Shown one piece after another: positions 26,642-39,626 of a stretch of DNA of 64,000 nt. The translations under genes and the position numbers were made by a program. The notes below the pieces were generated by a model that saw only the letters and a program-made list of their open reading frames with translations, was not told the origin of the DNA and ran no database searches. The first letter of the stretch is position 1. Each line of letters begins with the position of its first letter. The stretch is from assembly GCA_014825775.1 (NCBI GenBank), contig MVAQ01000105.1, forward strand, positions 1 through 64,000, given 5' to 3'. Origin of the DNA: Krasilnikovozyma curviuscula (Eukaryota; Basidiomycota; Tremellomycetes; Cystofilobasidiales; Mrakiaceae).

Positions 26642-27079
26642 CCTGTTGTTTGAGAACCTGGCTTCTCGAGACCTGCATGTTTTTTACGCAGTTGAGGCAG
26701 GAAATGGTCAGTTTCTCGCAGACCCACATTTGGTTGATCACTTTAGTTCGATGGAAGCTTACAGGGAATACGTTAAATTGGTGGTTGGGAAGCTCAATGG
26801 GGGTCGAGAGCTCGTTGCTGCTGCAGCAAGAAAGCCGCGTCGTTCAACAATTTCTGGGAAGTTTCCTGCATTTTTCTGTGAGGACCGCAAAGTATTTCTA
26901 GTTAGAGACTCATTTCTAACTTTGCTCTTCGGACCTGTTGGATCCTACTAGGTTCCCAAAAAGGACGATAAAAATGTTCGCTTTGATGTGTGTGGCGAAT
27001 AGCAAGGACGACCCAACTGTCAAATCTTTCCAACCTGGTACAATGACTTTACCACAAAAAATATACAATCCATTAAATA
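26642..27079. other. NDC80 upstream / MZM1 downstream region
   Basis: About 440 bp. Plus-strand frames cross it but show no domain or splice pattern. I read it as the NDC80 promoter plus the MZM1 3' untranslated region. Confidence 0.5.
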
Positions 27080-27715
27080 CTACGACGATGCTGCTTTCTC
27101 AGCCTCAGCCTTCGCCGCTGCCACCGCTGCTTCAGCTGCCCTCCTCCGCCTGTTTGGGAACGACTTGACGGACTCAGGATCCGGCTTGGCTGCCTTCTTC
27201 ACCCCTGTAGGCATCTTAATTGATTCATTTAACCCTCGTTCCGTATCGGGAGTTATGTTGATATCTGGCAGAATTTTTTTGGGAGCGCAAGAGAAACAAG
27301 AATCCAGGAAACGGAAGACAAAGCGAAAGAACCAGGTCAGCTACTATTTCCGAAAGGACCACGTAGAGTAAAAAAGGCGTACCATATACTCCATTGTCCC
27401 TCAGCCTGCCCTGCACTATATTTTTCTTCAAAAAGTCACCTACACCAGCCCATTCCTCAATGACCTTTTTGTACTCTTCTACTGATGGTGCTGGTGTCGA
27501 CAGAGCCTCCCTGAGCTTGGAGTGGAACAGCGTGAGAGCTTGCCGATCGTCTAGAGCATTCGAGAAATGTCGGTCAAAGCCTGAGGGTTAAGAAAGGAAG
27601 CGAAGGAGGAGCTTCAGCGAAACTCACCTCTGAAAGTCACTCTGCAAGACTTGAGTGTCGATCGGTACGTCCTTCTGGCCAATGTTGCTAATTCTGGGGT
27701 AAGAAGAGAGGCCAT
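27080..27715 (-). CDS. MZM1: Mzm1/LYRM7 mitochondrial LYR protein
   Basis: Mzm1 is a matrix chaperone that stabilises the Rieske Fe-S protein before it enters respiratory complex III. Three exons (27628-27715, 27383-27580, 27080-27264) give 156 residues. The LYR-type helix reads LATLARRTYRSTLKSCRVTF, with TYR in place of LYR. VGDFLKKNIVQGRLRDNGVY and DINITPDTERGLNESIK match the family's C-terminal signature (FLRRNLVQGK ... HLNI). A lysine/alanine-rich extension (RRRRAAEAAVAAAKAEAEKA) goes beyond the usual length. The family match is by motif and length only, but the match near VQG is specific. Confidence 0.85.
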
Positions 27716-28582
27716 CCTAATGTAATATTGAGAAGTTGAAGAATTCGGGACGATGTCGTTGTTAGTCAGTTCGCAACCACCACAACCAACCAGGTAGCAC
27801 ATAGATTGTTGGATAAAATAAAAGGAACGGAATAGAACACAGGTTATTTGATACTTTCCAGGAACTCTTGTCGCTTTGTGGGCCGAAACCCTAGGGCCCA
27901 AAATGTCATACTTCGAGATGATGGAAAAGAAAACAAGTTTAGTCGCAGGCAATTTTCTCCCTCCAAAACCGTCCCACTGTCTCTGGTAAATATAAACCTG
28001 ATTTAATAGACCATGCAATCACTGCTTAGCCAGGACTTTCTGTTCGAATGAGGAGAAAACCGGTTCTCTGTATAGATTTGGGCACACATGATTGGTCATC
28101 CCAACATCACTCTCACTATTTCCCTTGAAACAAAGCAGGTCGCTTACACCATAGCAACCTGACTTGACTTGTGTTGGAACCATATTACAAGGGCAGATCC
28201 TCTTTTGCAAAGCTATGTATCAAAGGTACGGAGAACCTGATTCTGGCAGCCGAGTGTCGCAGTACACTTGATGAAACTCTGATACAAACATATAAATACA
28301 TCATGAAACACAAACGACTAAGATAACAATAAAAGAAGAGCTAAGAATGCGAGCTGTATGTTGCCAAACTGAATGTCATGTATCAGCGTGAGTGGTTGGT
28401 TGGCTGATGGTATGGATGGATGAAATGCTATGCACTAGGATTTGTTATAAAGCCATGGTAAAAGTCATAATAAAAGTCATAATAGAGTCCGGGTTGGGTC
28501 GTACAAATCACGAACGGCTGTGGAGTGGGTAAGGAGAAAACAGAGCGTGACGATTCAGGTGACCAGACGATTTCACCGTCAC
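27716..28582. other. intergenic between kinase 3' end and MZM1
   Basis: About 870 bp of AT-richer sequence with no gene I can support. It must hold the kinase 3' untranslated region and the MZM1 promoter. A short tandem duplication lies at 28459-28482. Confidence 0.5.
28459..28482. repeat. tandem 12-bp duplication
   Basis: Two perfect adjacent copies of TAAAAGTCATAA lie about 100 bp beyond the kinase stop codon, likely in its 3' untranslated region. Confidence 0.8.
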
Positions 28583-31500
28583 CTAAGAGCGCATGGCTTC
28601 AGCACGCATGGCTTCTAGGTCCGCAACGACTTCCAGCATGGTTGGTCGTTCCTTAGGTTCCTGACGCCACATTCTCTCGACGAGATCTACAACGTCAGAG
28701 CCCCACTGCTTTCGGAATCCAGCAACCGAAGGTCTAATCAGGGGAGGAATAGGTTCAGCACAAAGCGTGATAGTATTAAAACGCATCTAGACTTACCGGA
28801 GTTTCCTCGTTCCAACCGCATCGTAAATGGCATGCTCGTTGTCTCCTTCCCAAGGATACTTCTTCTTCTCTTGGTGCCACTGAAGCATCTCCCAAAAGAC
28901 CAATCCTGCGCTGAAAACATCAACCTTGGAATCGTACTTTGGCTTCGCACACCACATCTCTGGAGGCTGGTAGCAGACTGTGCCCACCAAGCTCTTGATC
29001 ATGGATCTTGTGGAGTGCTTGACCCTCGCCAATCCGAAATCACCCACTTTAGCGACAACCTTGGAGGTGATGAGAATGTTGGAGGATTTGCAGTCTCTGT
29101 GGATGACGGCCGGTTTGAGGGAATGAAGGTACGCGAGACCCTTAGCGATGTCGAGCATGATTTTGAGGACGGTTTTGAGTGGAGGACAGGGGACGTTTCG
29201 AATATAATCGAAGAGATCACCATTCTCACACAGTTCAGAAACCATCATGATAGGCTGACGCTTGTCCTCTGGAATGCATACACCGAGCTACAGGCGATGG
29301 AAGGTTAACACAGGACTGGCACCGGTAGCGCGATTAAGAGCACTCACGAATCGAACGACGTTGGGGTGATCAAAATCAGCTAACAGTTTTAACTCCTTGA
29401 TATCCATCTCACTCAGCTGGCCACGGAACTCAGCAATGGCACACTTCTGACGACCTCTGTACTTCCCGACGTAGACGTCCTTGAACCCACCACTTCCGAT
29501 CTTCTCCATCTTGTTCAAGCGGTCGACTGGGATCTCGCGATCTTCCAAGCCTAATGATTCAAGGTCCAGGCTGAGTTCTTCATTCGCAGCTGCACCAGCG
29601 TGCTGAGAAGGCGGTGGAGTCGCAGCTTGAGGAACAGCTTGAGGGGGAGAATTTTCGATTCGATCGGCTCGTAGAAGGACTGGAGTTGGATGGACATTTT
29701 GAGTAAAAGCCGGATCTCCTTCATGGAGCCGTTTGTGTGAAATAGGCTTTGCGGTTGATTGAGATGATTGGGACGCGTCAGGGTCTTGATAATCGGAATC
29801 GGAATCGTCGTCGTCCTTGTATTGCTCAGTCCCGTCACGCCATTCGATGAGTGCCTGAACTAGTTGGGGCTTTGTGCCAACGACATCAAGATCACGAACT
29901 GAACAGAGGTGAACAAGCTCGTCTCTTCGAAGACGGATCAGTGTCGCTTGGGTCGCGTTCTCGAGATCGATGTCTGCAGACATAATGAGCGCATCAGTTA
30001 TGTATTTTGTTAGTGGAAGCATCATGATGAAAGCTCACCATCGTCAGTGGTCTCTTCAGACTCTCCAACCGCGTCTGCATCAGAGTCACCATGCATACTG
30101 ACGTCCTCGTCCTCCTCAACCTCATTATCTTCTGACGCAATAGTAGAAGCTTTCGATACTCGAATCGTTGGTGTATCTTTGTTCAAAGAGGCGACTCTTC
30201 TGGTAGTTCTTCTTCCAAGAGCAGCGATGGCAGCTTGAGGCTTGATGAGCACTTTGTTGTCGTCTTCTTCTTCGCTCGATGATTCATCGTCACCATCCGA
30301 AGGTGGTGTGGGAATCTGAACAGGTTGGCCGTCATGGCCAGAGTTCTTTCGCCTGCGGAGTTGACGAATTGGGACCGGTGGTGAGGACGGGGGTTTGGTA
30401 TTGGCGAGTTGCGAATTAGTTCGCTGGACGAGAGAAGTGGTGTACGGTGGACCAAGGATGAGCTCGTCTTGTGACTCGGTAAATTCAGCTGCATCATCTG
30501 CGACATCCATCGCCTCTTCGTCATTAGCCTTTTCTTTTCCTTTCCTACTGCCTCCGCTGACTTTTCTTGCCATAGGCACACGCTTGATGTTATCGACGGA
30601 GGCGAATGGAGATTGAGGCAGAGCTGAGCGGTGGAAGCCACGAGTGACGGGCCTGCGAGCTTCTCCCCCCTCCTCCGCTTCTTCTCCAGAATCCATGATG
30701 GCGTCCTCTTCGCCATCATCATCACTCACTTCTTCTGAATCTAAAATCGCCCTTCTACCAGTCGGCTGTCTTCTTCCTGCACCTCTTGTTCTAAGGCGGC
30801 GCGGTCTAGGCACAGAGGCAGCGTCGGAAGTTGTGGGAGATAGATTTCTGGTCCTCGAGCGTGATCGAGTTTTGGGTGGCGTTGAGGTTTGCGAGGTAAC
30901 GGATGACCGTCGGCGCATCGATGACGGCTGGTGGTGGTGGACTGCTGGACTAGGAATATCCGCTCCAAAGCGTGCTCTTCGTTCCTCAGCAGCTTTTATT
31001 GATCCAACAGCACCGAGTTTCTTGTTGAATTCTCTTCGACCTCGAGCTGGATGTAACGCCGCCGCTGGTAACTGACGACGATTTCGAGCGTTGGAAGGAA
31101 ACAATGGGATATGGTCACCGTCCTCATCAGTCTCTTCACCACCACCCTCGTTGCCACCTTCTTCGTCTTCGTCTTCGTCTTCTTCTTCCATCGACGTCGG
31201 TTCTGACGGTCGAGCGCGACCTCTTCTCTGAACGGGTCCTCGAGGTGCATGTGAACTGGTAGACGATGTTGAAGCTGAGGATCTTGGCCGAGAAGGGGAC
31301 GATATCATTGATGGAGCAGTGCGCTGTAAAAACGGTGAAAAGGAATCAGAAACGAGCGGGGAAACGAAAATGGTGGCGACAGCACGAAAAATAAGTTGAG
31401 TGACACATAGAGTAACAGAAGATACCTACAGACTGGATGAGACCCTTCACTAACTCTCCTTTGGTCATCTCGTCCTCAACATGGACATCCTCATCGAATA

Positions 31501-32377
31501 GGCCAGCGACTCTCCACAGCCGTAGTAATTCATTTTTCCGTAGTCGACGAAGTTGTGGACTTGTTGCTTGACTAATGAGATTGTCGTCCGCTATAAAGAT
31601 TTGAAGATAGCTTAAATAAGAGAACTCCGCTACCCGAAGAAGACAAAAATGCTACTCACAAGGCGCAATGAGGTCGTATCCACTCCCCCTCCTCGGGGTG
31701 TACTCGTCCTCCACCGGGTCTTCAGCCTCGTCCTCTTCGTCGTCTTCATCCAAATCAGAGCTCTCGTCACGCCTGCTGCTGATGCCAGAAGTGCTCCTTC
31801 TGATTCCGACGTGTTGGACAGGAGCAACGACAGCTTTTCCCTTCCCTTTCGTCCTCTTTATCACCGGGGTTCTTCTCGAGCCGTTCTCGCCCACGACGAC
31901 GAGCACGCTGCTGCCTTTGCGACCCGCACCAGCTGAGCTACTGCCGTGACTGTGATCTGGTCTTTTCCTCTTCATTCCTCTGTTTTTGTTGGTGGTCGTC
32001 GTGTTTTTCAAAGAAGGGTGGCCTCTGGTTGCAATTCGACTAGGGCCCACATTGGACGAGAGGGGGTCGTCTGATTCTTCCTCGTCGTCCTCGCCGTCGT
32101 CTTCTTCGTCTTCCTGTTCCTCCTCGTAGTTAGATGAGAGATCCGTATCAGGCTCAGAACGATCCTCAGAGGAAGAATCTCCTGAACTTCGACTCAGCGT
32201 TGGTGGATTTGTTGAAGTCGCGCGTCCGCCGGCCAGGTTCGTTGGCTGAGGAACCCCTCGACGCAATTTTTTTGCTGGGGGTTGTTTTAATGTAGAGGTT
32301 GAGCGTGAATGGGTGTTGGTGGTATTAAGGAGAGGAGCCCTCCCACCGGAGGTCGTCCTAGAAAGCTTCCTGACCAT
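28583..32377 (-). CDS. SAP-box TKL-like protein kinase, VAIK lysine absent
   Basis: Six exons (31660-32377, 31430-31590, 30039-31323, 29348-29973, 28797-29287, 28583-28733) give 1143 residues. The first 720 are mostly low-complexity: basic Ser/Arg runs with acidic blocks, implying a nuclear protein. Two SAP-like helix pairs occur, at about 240-293 (LISQATSPQLRRLRKNELLR) and about 722-775 (LIRLRRDELVHLCSVRDLDV); SAP boxes usually bind AT-rich DNA. The kinase domain spans about 877-1135, with glycine loop IGSGGFKDV, HRDCKSSN (993-1000) and DFG (1013-1015). The VAIK motif reads C-A-I-A, so the usual ATP-anchoring lysine is Ala902. Basic residues in the preceding strand (GKYRGRQK) might substitute. 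I recall similar SAP kinases in other basidiomycetes, but the function is unknown to me. Confidence 0.82.
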
Positions 32378-32921
32378 CCTCAAGTCCCCTGCTGGCTCGC
32401 TCGCACACTGCAAGCTGCTCCCGCTCAGAAACTTTTAACCTTCGAGTTGCTGCTCGTCGATACTCGGAGGGGATCTTTATCTAGATGGATGAGTGGATTG
32501 CTGAAGGAAACTCATGCCCTCGTTGCTGTTGGTTGTTTTGGTCGACAGGGAGAGCAAAACGAGAAAGGTGTAGAATTGTCGTTCAGCAACTTTGAGAGTC
32601 AGGGCGAGGACGCCACCGACGACGCACGACCAGGTACGCACCAAAGTGAGAATGTGACGGTTGTATCACTGTCGCTCTTACAATAGCCGATCGGGGATCT
32701 TTTTGTCAACGGGTATGAGACGTAGAAAAAGCTTTCAACCGCGCAAGTGAGGAAGCAACACAATACAATCTGAAGGTGTCGGTGAGAGTACAAAGCGCCT
32801 GCGTATTTACAAACCGAAGGGAAAGGAGTACTATAAAACAAAAAGGGGGAGCAGAGAGGTCCTGATAAAAGCATACATAAAAGAACGTCCGTGAACTGCG
32901 CGCACGCCGTCTCCATAGTTC
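32378..32921. other. kinase upstream region
   Basis: About 540 bp between the kinase start codon and the 3' end of the RING gene. Open frames here are short and unsupported. It probably holds the kinase promoter and leader. Confidence 0.5.
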
Positions 32922-34766
32922 TCAAGCAGCAGAGGAAGAGTTGGTCGTGTGGTCATTGCAAAGAGTGGAAGAAGTCGTCGATTGAAGTAATGGCGTCCGT
33001 TCAGTAGGTTGAACTGGGGCTGTAGTCTCGGATGCCGGTGCAGGAAGAGTGGGAGGAGAGCTGGGTTTCTTATTGGATGATGAAGGCAGAGCGGTGATAT
33101 CCTGTTTGCAACATGGACACTGTGAAAAGCGAACAGTCAGATATAGAGGACCATAGTATATATACGCAATCATCTGTCACACTCACAAGCTTTTTCCACT
33201 TCAGCAACCACTCGTCCACATGCAAGTGGAACACATGTCCGCAAGGCAATATCCTCACGATATCACCGGGCACAAAGGACTCCAGACAGATAGCACACTC
33301 ATCGTGGCCAAAATACTGATGGGGTCGATTCGTTTTCGTATAAGATGGATGGTGGATGTGAGGAGGTGGAGAGGTAGGAGGTGGTATCGGTGTTGAGGAT
33401 GAGCTACCTTCGGCAGCAGGCTCGTTATCAGAGGAGAGATGTGTATGAGCAGTATGAGCGGGCTGATCAGCACCGGTTGCCGCTCTTGTAATCTCTTCTT
33501 CACTGGGAACAATCTCGCAGCCATCTTCATCCTTCTCCCATCCCGTCGGGCTCCAAATTCTCGTTTCCAGCCCGTTCACAACATCATCAGTAGCTCTCTC
33601 TTTACGTTGTAATTGAGCGGCGCGGATATGGTGGACAATGAGAGTTGCGAGGGTGAGGATCGAAGGCAATAGGAGGAGCATGACAAGGAGGGTGGGGAGC
33701 GGGTAGGTAGTTTGTGGTGGTGGGAGCGTCAGAGAGATGGACAATGAAGGATGCGTAGCTGATGATGAGATGCCAGATGCAGTGAACAGCCGGGTGATCA
33801 GGAGGTACGACCTTCGGGAAATGAAGACGGATGGGATGGTTATTCCTAGCGCTTCGGGTTCCACTACGCGAGGAAGACAAACGACAGATCCGACTTAGTA
33901 CATTATTCAAAGACATAAAACAGGCCTAACTCTAGAAATACTCACACGGCGAGTACATTGTCAGCAAGCTTTCGCGTGACAAACCTTCTTCCTCAGTTTC
34001 ATCCTCGCTTATCACGTCGTCGCCTACGACGACACCACTAGCCCCCAGCTTCTGTGCATACAGCACCTTCTCCGTGAATGAACATTTCCCTCTCAGAACT
34101 AGCCCGATTCTGCTGCTTCCTGCACCTGCTGGAAGATGTGACGCTTGCGAGTCGTCATGCAGGCGAGGTAGTGAGACTTCTTTGGATGGCATAGGTGGGC
34201 AACCGTACAAGTTGAGGTTATCAATGTAGAGGGTATAAGATGAGTTTGGTGATGCTGGGAATGACGTGAATGGTATCAGACTTCCATCTATCGAATCGGG
34301 TGACTCTGGCGTGTGAGGGGTGAAGGAAGACAATCGGGTTGGGAAGGTGATTAGAACTGAGGCATTTGTTAAAGGTTCATGAGGTGAAGGTTTGGTCTGT
34401 TGGGGGAAAAGCGCATATGTCAGCAGCATCATTCAGTTGAGATTTCGACAGTCGAGTCAGCTGAGAGAAATCGAGCGTGGAGAGAAAGCAGCGGGTGAAG
34501 AGTGAAGAACTCACGAGTACCTTCAATACACCTTCAGATCCACCTGCCCATCCAGCAAGCCAGCCAATCCAGTTGTAACCCGTCGCATCTGCAGTACCTG
34601 ACGGGATCCCAGGGTGCTGAGGGGAAGGCAAGGGCAGCATTTCCGCAATGATGGCGAGGGCTACATCCTTGACTGTCGCTGGATGTCGGACGTCTAGTCT
34701 AACTGGAGCTGCCAATATAACTGAAGGGGAGAGCAGCAAACTCCAGAGGAAGTTTGGGGTGAACAT
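32922..34766 (-). CDS. PA-TM-RING membrane E3 ligase
   Basis: Four exons (34515-34766, 33946-34396, 33187-33863, 32922-33119) give 525 residues. A signal peptide (MFTPNFLWSLLLSPSVILA) leads to a lumenal part. This contains a protease-associated domain (RIGLVLRGKCSFTEKVLYA, KLGASGVVVGDD, IPSVFISRRS). One membrane span follows (LLVMLLLLPSILTLATLIV), then a cytosolic RING (CAICLESFVPGD ... LPCGHVFHLHVDEW ... CPCCK). This is the PA-TM-RING layout of endosomal or vacuolar ubiquitin ligases such as RNF13. The RING lacks the usual cysteine after the second histidine (FHLHVDE where FHxxCVDE is expected). An adjacent His may take its place. The tail holds ERTPLLQ, which resembles an acidic dileucine endosomal sorting signal. 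It is divergent from the PPR gene. Confidence 0.88.
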
Positions 34767-35095
34767 GCCCCTCGATTAGAGCAGAACTCAGCAGGATGGC
34801 GTCGGAAGTCAAGCAGAGCGGCGACAAGAAATCCAGCACGATCGCTCCCAAAAAAAGCAAGTTATTTCTCTCTAGAAATTTGTCAGTGGACATTACCAGT
34901 AAAACACCTTCTGTTACGACTTCTTGTTATCTTCTCGTTGTTTTGACTTGGTGGCCACCAGAAAAAATTGGATTCCCAGTGGCATTTGTTTTGGAAATGG
35001 CCTGGCCCCGAACATCGATCTAATCTGTAATCCAAATCCAAGCTTAGAGTTGGTAGTCCCCTTCATTGGGTCGATCACTGCAGAAAAAAGCTGAA
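34767..35095. promoter_or_regulatory. shared RING/PPR upstream region
   Basis: These 329 bp lie between two divergent start codons and must carry both promoters. A short plus-strand frame starting at 34796 has no domain and ends before the PPR gene's ATG. Confidence 0.5.
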
Positions 35096-38000
35096 ATGCT
35101 TCGAACGATTTCGACTCCATTGACGAGGAAGAATGCCAGTCGCTCTCTGAAGCTTCGACAGAGCCAACACTTGCATTCATCCTGTACAATCCTGGCTAGG
35201 AATCCGACTTATGGTGAAAAAAGGACTGATATTCCGAGATCAGAGTCGCCAAAAGCTCGACAGGCCACTTGGACGGAGCAGGAGAAGGAGTGTGTACCTT
35301 TTCTCTTTCGACACACAAGTCTTTGTGTGTTGCTTTTGAACATCTACTTTGTCAAACTAATTTTCTGATGCTATCAAACGCTCATTAGGGATGAGAAGCT
35401 CACTAAGTTGCTTCTGCACAATGCTGGTGGAACTTTCAAGCAGAGACTGAAGGGAGTTCTGAAGCAGGAAGAATATCTGGAAGAGCAGACATCTCGTCTA
35501 GACAAATTAGATTTGACGAATGTATGATAATTCCGTGCTTATGACCATTTGTTACCATTTGTTTCACATCTCACTCACGGTGTTTTGCTTTTACAGGACC
35601 TCATCTCCCACCTCCCACCACTCACAGAAACCGACCTCTTGGAATTCTACGAAGCTCTCTTATCTTCAGGAACAGAAGAAGCCAACTTCGCACCGGCGAC
35701 CGATAATTCGACAGTATCGCCATTCGAAAAACTGTTTATGGATGCTGGTATCACAATCGAAGATGCGCAGGAGAAGTTGGCCGAGAGACTAAGTCTCGAT
35801 GCAAAAGGATTAGGGATCAGGACAAATGCTACTGGCGTGTTGAGAGGTGCTGGGACAGCTCCTCGTTTACCGACCAATAAAGTCCCCAAGCAGCAGTCCA
35901 TGACGATCGATGGTATTGTTGCAGATGACGCTGGGCAGGAAGTTGAGGATTTAGCATTTTCAAGTCAGCAGGAAGAAGAAATCGCCTTTGCATCAAGTCG
36001 GCTGCATCCTGACCCTTTAAGGGAACAGCTCAGAGCTGGCCAGATCACTCCAATCCCTGCGCCGCCATTAAGAAGGAAAGACAGCACGGAGCCCTCGACA
36101 AGTAGCTTTGGCCAAAAGAGACTACCGAAGTTCCCTGGTGTGTTGCACACTTTAGAATCGCCTTCGTTACCACCGTCAGCATCCAAATTTCCTGGCCAGC
36201 CCGTCGCTTCATTATCAACCCCACATCTTCAGCCAGCACCCTTCAGTGCCACTTCAGCGTCCCCTTCTACTTCAGATTCCTTAAAACAATCTCCTGGTTT
36301 TGCTTCTCGAGTGGATATCTCACCACAGCCGTCACTCCAATCCACCACCACTACTCTTCTCGACGCTGGACCTGAAGAACAGTCCACAATGACAGCAGTT
36401 CGAACTTTCGGCCGGTCCAAGAAACACTCAACACAGCTCTCTTCTCCTCAAACGGGTGCAACTTCAACGAAGTATCAATCATTAGAGGAGCTGAAGGAAC
36501 TTCCACCCCATCTAGCCAACGCTGTCACAAAGGAAACGATCATCGCCTCGATACCTAACATGAAGTCTGAGTATCCGAACACAACAATCCAGCCTAACTT
36601 CGGTGCGATCTTCAAGCTCAAAGATATCAATGAGCTAGAAGAGACAATCAAGGAACGGTATGAGAGAAGCATTCAGCAGTGGAAAGACGCCAGGACCTTA
36701 GGTGGGATGGAGGAACACGATCGAGAAGTACGTCTGGCGATGGATGCAGAGAAGGAGTTGAGTGCTTTAGAAGAGCTGGAAGAGCAGATAGAAGCTGGTT
36801 TGCCGCAGGAAAAAGGGTATGAACGAAACGAGGGCGAGCCTGCAGGTGCGCAAGATATCGTTCTAGACGGAGAACGCACTGCGGAGCCGCCTGAAGCTGA
36901 ACCAGTATCGGAAGAAAACTCATCACCCAATCTCGCAGAACAGCCGTTCTTTGAAATCTCACTCAAAGAATTCGAACGTTTAGAGTATGAAGCACGTAGA
37001 CCACCCAGACCTGTTGAGGAGTTTGAGGGTCTGGAACCAGTACCTGTCAAGCCACCAACTATCTACTCGATCCCACCACCTATCAACTCGCCTATCCTCG
37101 ACCGACTAAAGATCATTGCAGAGGCCGCTGAAATGGAACGAATGTCTGCATCAAGTCTGATCGCCGGCGAAAATGATGTCGAAGCAGTGTTGGATCCAGT
37201 TCATGATATTCCCCTTGGAGTGGTCTCTAGAAAAGAATGGGAACAGATCATAGCCGCAAACATCAAGAAAGGTAATCACGAAGGATTTATTAATGCTGAG
37301 AATGCCATCAATCTGATGCGGAGAATGGGCATCAAACCGGGAAAGGAGGTTTACATCGAGATGATGAAGTGTTGGGTCGGGCTGGGAGATATCTTCGCTG
37401 TCGGGAGGATATTGGATGAATCTGAGAAAGGTAAGTAATTCAAGCCTGATGTCTCTGTTCACTTGTTTTTGACAACGGTGTGGCATCCCTCTGCAAGCTG
37501 GGCATCCTGCTTCGCCAGAAACATATTCTCAAGTCCTGAATGCGTATATCGCAAGGGGTGACTCTTTCACAGCTGTCCAACTTCTTCACGAGTTAGAGGA
37601 CAAGGGGCTCAATCCAACGATGGAATCCTACACCCATCTGGTTCGACTTCTTTTCAGTTCCAAGGTTCCAGCTCACCATGCTGTCGCATTCGATCTCTTC
37701 GCCCATATGCGTCTGGTCTCTCACTCAATACCGGATGCCGATGCCTACACTGCTGTACTGGAAGGCTGTGCAATACAGTCTTTACCACAGCCTGAACGAG
37801 CGCTGGATCTATGGAGAGAAATGACGGTGGAAAATAAAATCGTTCCGGAACCCTCGACTTACGCTGCTGTAATCCTTGCGTGCGCTCGAGTTGGATCGTT
37901 CTACGGTGAAGCGCTCCGTCTGTTCAGACAGCTCTTGGATCAATATAACAACGCTCGAACGGATGAGGCTAGAACCATCGTCACTCCCACGAAGGCAACA

Positions 38001-39626
38001 TTTGATGCTATCCTTGAGGCCACGAAGAGACAGGGCGACATCGCCAAAACGAGATGGATTCTTGCTGAGATGGTAAGATTCTCGGAATATTTCCCAAACG
38101 TCACACCAGATGATATCAGCATGAAGCACGTTTTTGAAGCCTATGCTCTCAACAAACCATCCATTGCTCGGTCTGGTATACAAGCCCTCCAAGCTACTGT
38201 CGAGCGCGATAAACAATGGCGACAACAAATGATCGCCTCCGGTCCACCAGATGAGAGGGAAGCTTCTGATGCACCAGACCTCGCAATGTACAAGTCTGCT
38301 TCGGAATTTCTGGAATCCATCAATCAAGACTTCTTGACTGAAGACAATTCACACGTCCTTGAAGACAGTCAGGAGGAAGATATGTGGACTTTGAACTCGG
38401 ATGGCAGACCCCAAACTTGGGCTGCATATGACGGTTCGGAGTCAGCTTCACCACCACCTTCTCAAACTAGAGAAAAATTTGTCCATTCTATCTACCCCAC
38501 TCCACTCCCACAATCAGCGCACGAAGTTGTTATCGAAGCGAACCGACTATTTTCCCACGTTATTCACGCTAACCTCACCGCCATCTCCGAGACCAACAAG
38601 CGCACGTCAAAGTCAACATCAAATCTTAAGCTCAACTCTTCTCCTTTAAGAAGCGTACGACTCTCTCCACAGCTCGTGGACGGTTTCATGCAGGTTCACT
38701 ACCGCCACTCCAAGATGTCGTTCTTCATCGATCAATTTAACACCATCTACTCCAAGGCTGGTGTTCAACAAACTGGTGAAAGCTATCATCATTTCTTCAC
38801 CGCTGTTCGACAGTCTAAAGACTACGATTCGCAAATTAGATTGATGGACCAAATTCTGCCGATCTGGCAGAAGTACGAGCAGTGGGCGAATCGAGTGAGA
38901 GATGAGATCAACAATGTATCTGAGGGTGATTGGAGATCATCCTGGGAGCTCGAGAAGAAGTACGATTTTAGTTACAGGACCGAAGAAGGTTGCTGGGTGC
39001 AGATGATCAACTATCTCACTACGTAAGTTTCCCTGCAACCTATTTTCGAGGTATTCCACTGATGTTTCGTCCTTCAATAACGTAGTATCGATGCGTTGGA
39101 GGAAGCCCACTTCCTCGTTGGAAAATTCCACAAGAAGTTCCCGCCGTCCGACATCACTTTTTCCGTGCTCCAGCCGATCCCATCTCGTTCCTTGATCAAT
39201 CTTACCCCCATCATGGACGTCCTCCCTGATCCCTTACCACCTATTCTTCTCTTTAAAGACGTTCGAAGACTTCATAATCGCTTCGCCAAAATCGAACACG
39301 ACGCTGCCCTGTCGCACATCAGAAAAGTCTGTCGTTCGTATGAGAGTAAACTCCAATCCATCCGCGACAACCGTCTTATGAGAGGGACGCTTGCACAAAA
39401 GATCCAAGAAGATATCGATGCGAACTCCAGGCTTACTGGGAATCACAGTAGAGATAAACCTAAATCTACGAAGTTGGAAAGAGGTTTCGTGGACATGGAA
39501 GCTCTTCAAGGTGATATCGACCCAACCACTCTCAGGAGGCCAAAGGCTCAATGGACTGGCTTAGACCACAAGATTTATAGAAAATACGGCCAAGAAGGTC
39601 TGAAGAGCATGCGTGATTACATGTAA
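35096..39626 (+). CDS. mitochondrial pentatricopeptide-repeat protein
   Basis: Five exons (35096-35289, 35389-35521, 35597-37430, 37498-39022, 39086-39626) give 1408 residues. The N-terminus is a typical mitochondrial presequence, rich in Arg/Ser with no acids (MLRTISTPLTRKNASRSLKL). A long low-complexity region (about 200-560) with coiled-coil stretches follows. Pentatricopeptide repeats then run from about 690 to 900 (INLMRRMGIKPGKEVYIEMM, PETYSQVLNAYIARGDSFTA, LNPTMESYTHLVRLLFSS, PDADAYTAVLEGCA, and PEPSTYAAVILACARVGSFY). The C-terminal 350 residues are helical and basic. The repeats bind RNA one repeat per base, so a role in mitochondrial RNA processing, translation or ribosome function is expected. 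I cannot name the orthologue. Confidence 0.85.

Noticed and set aside
26660..26951. plus-strand frames upstream of NDC80
   Set aside because: Partly antisense to NDC80 exon 1 and without domain or splice pattern.
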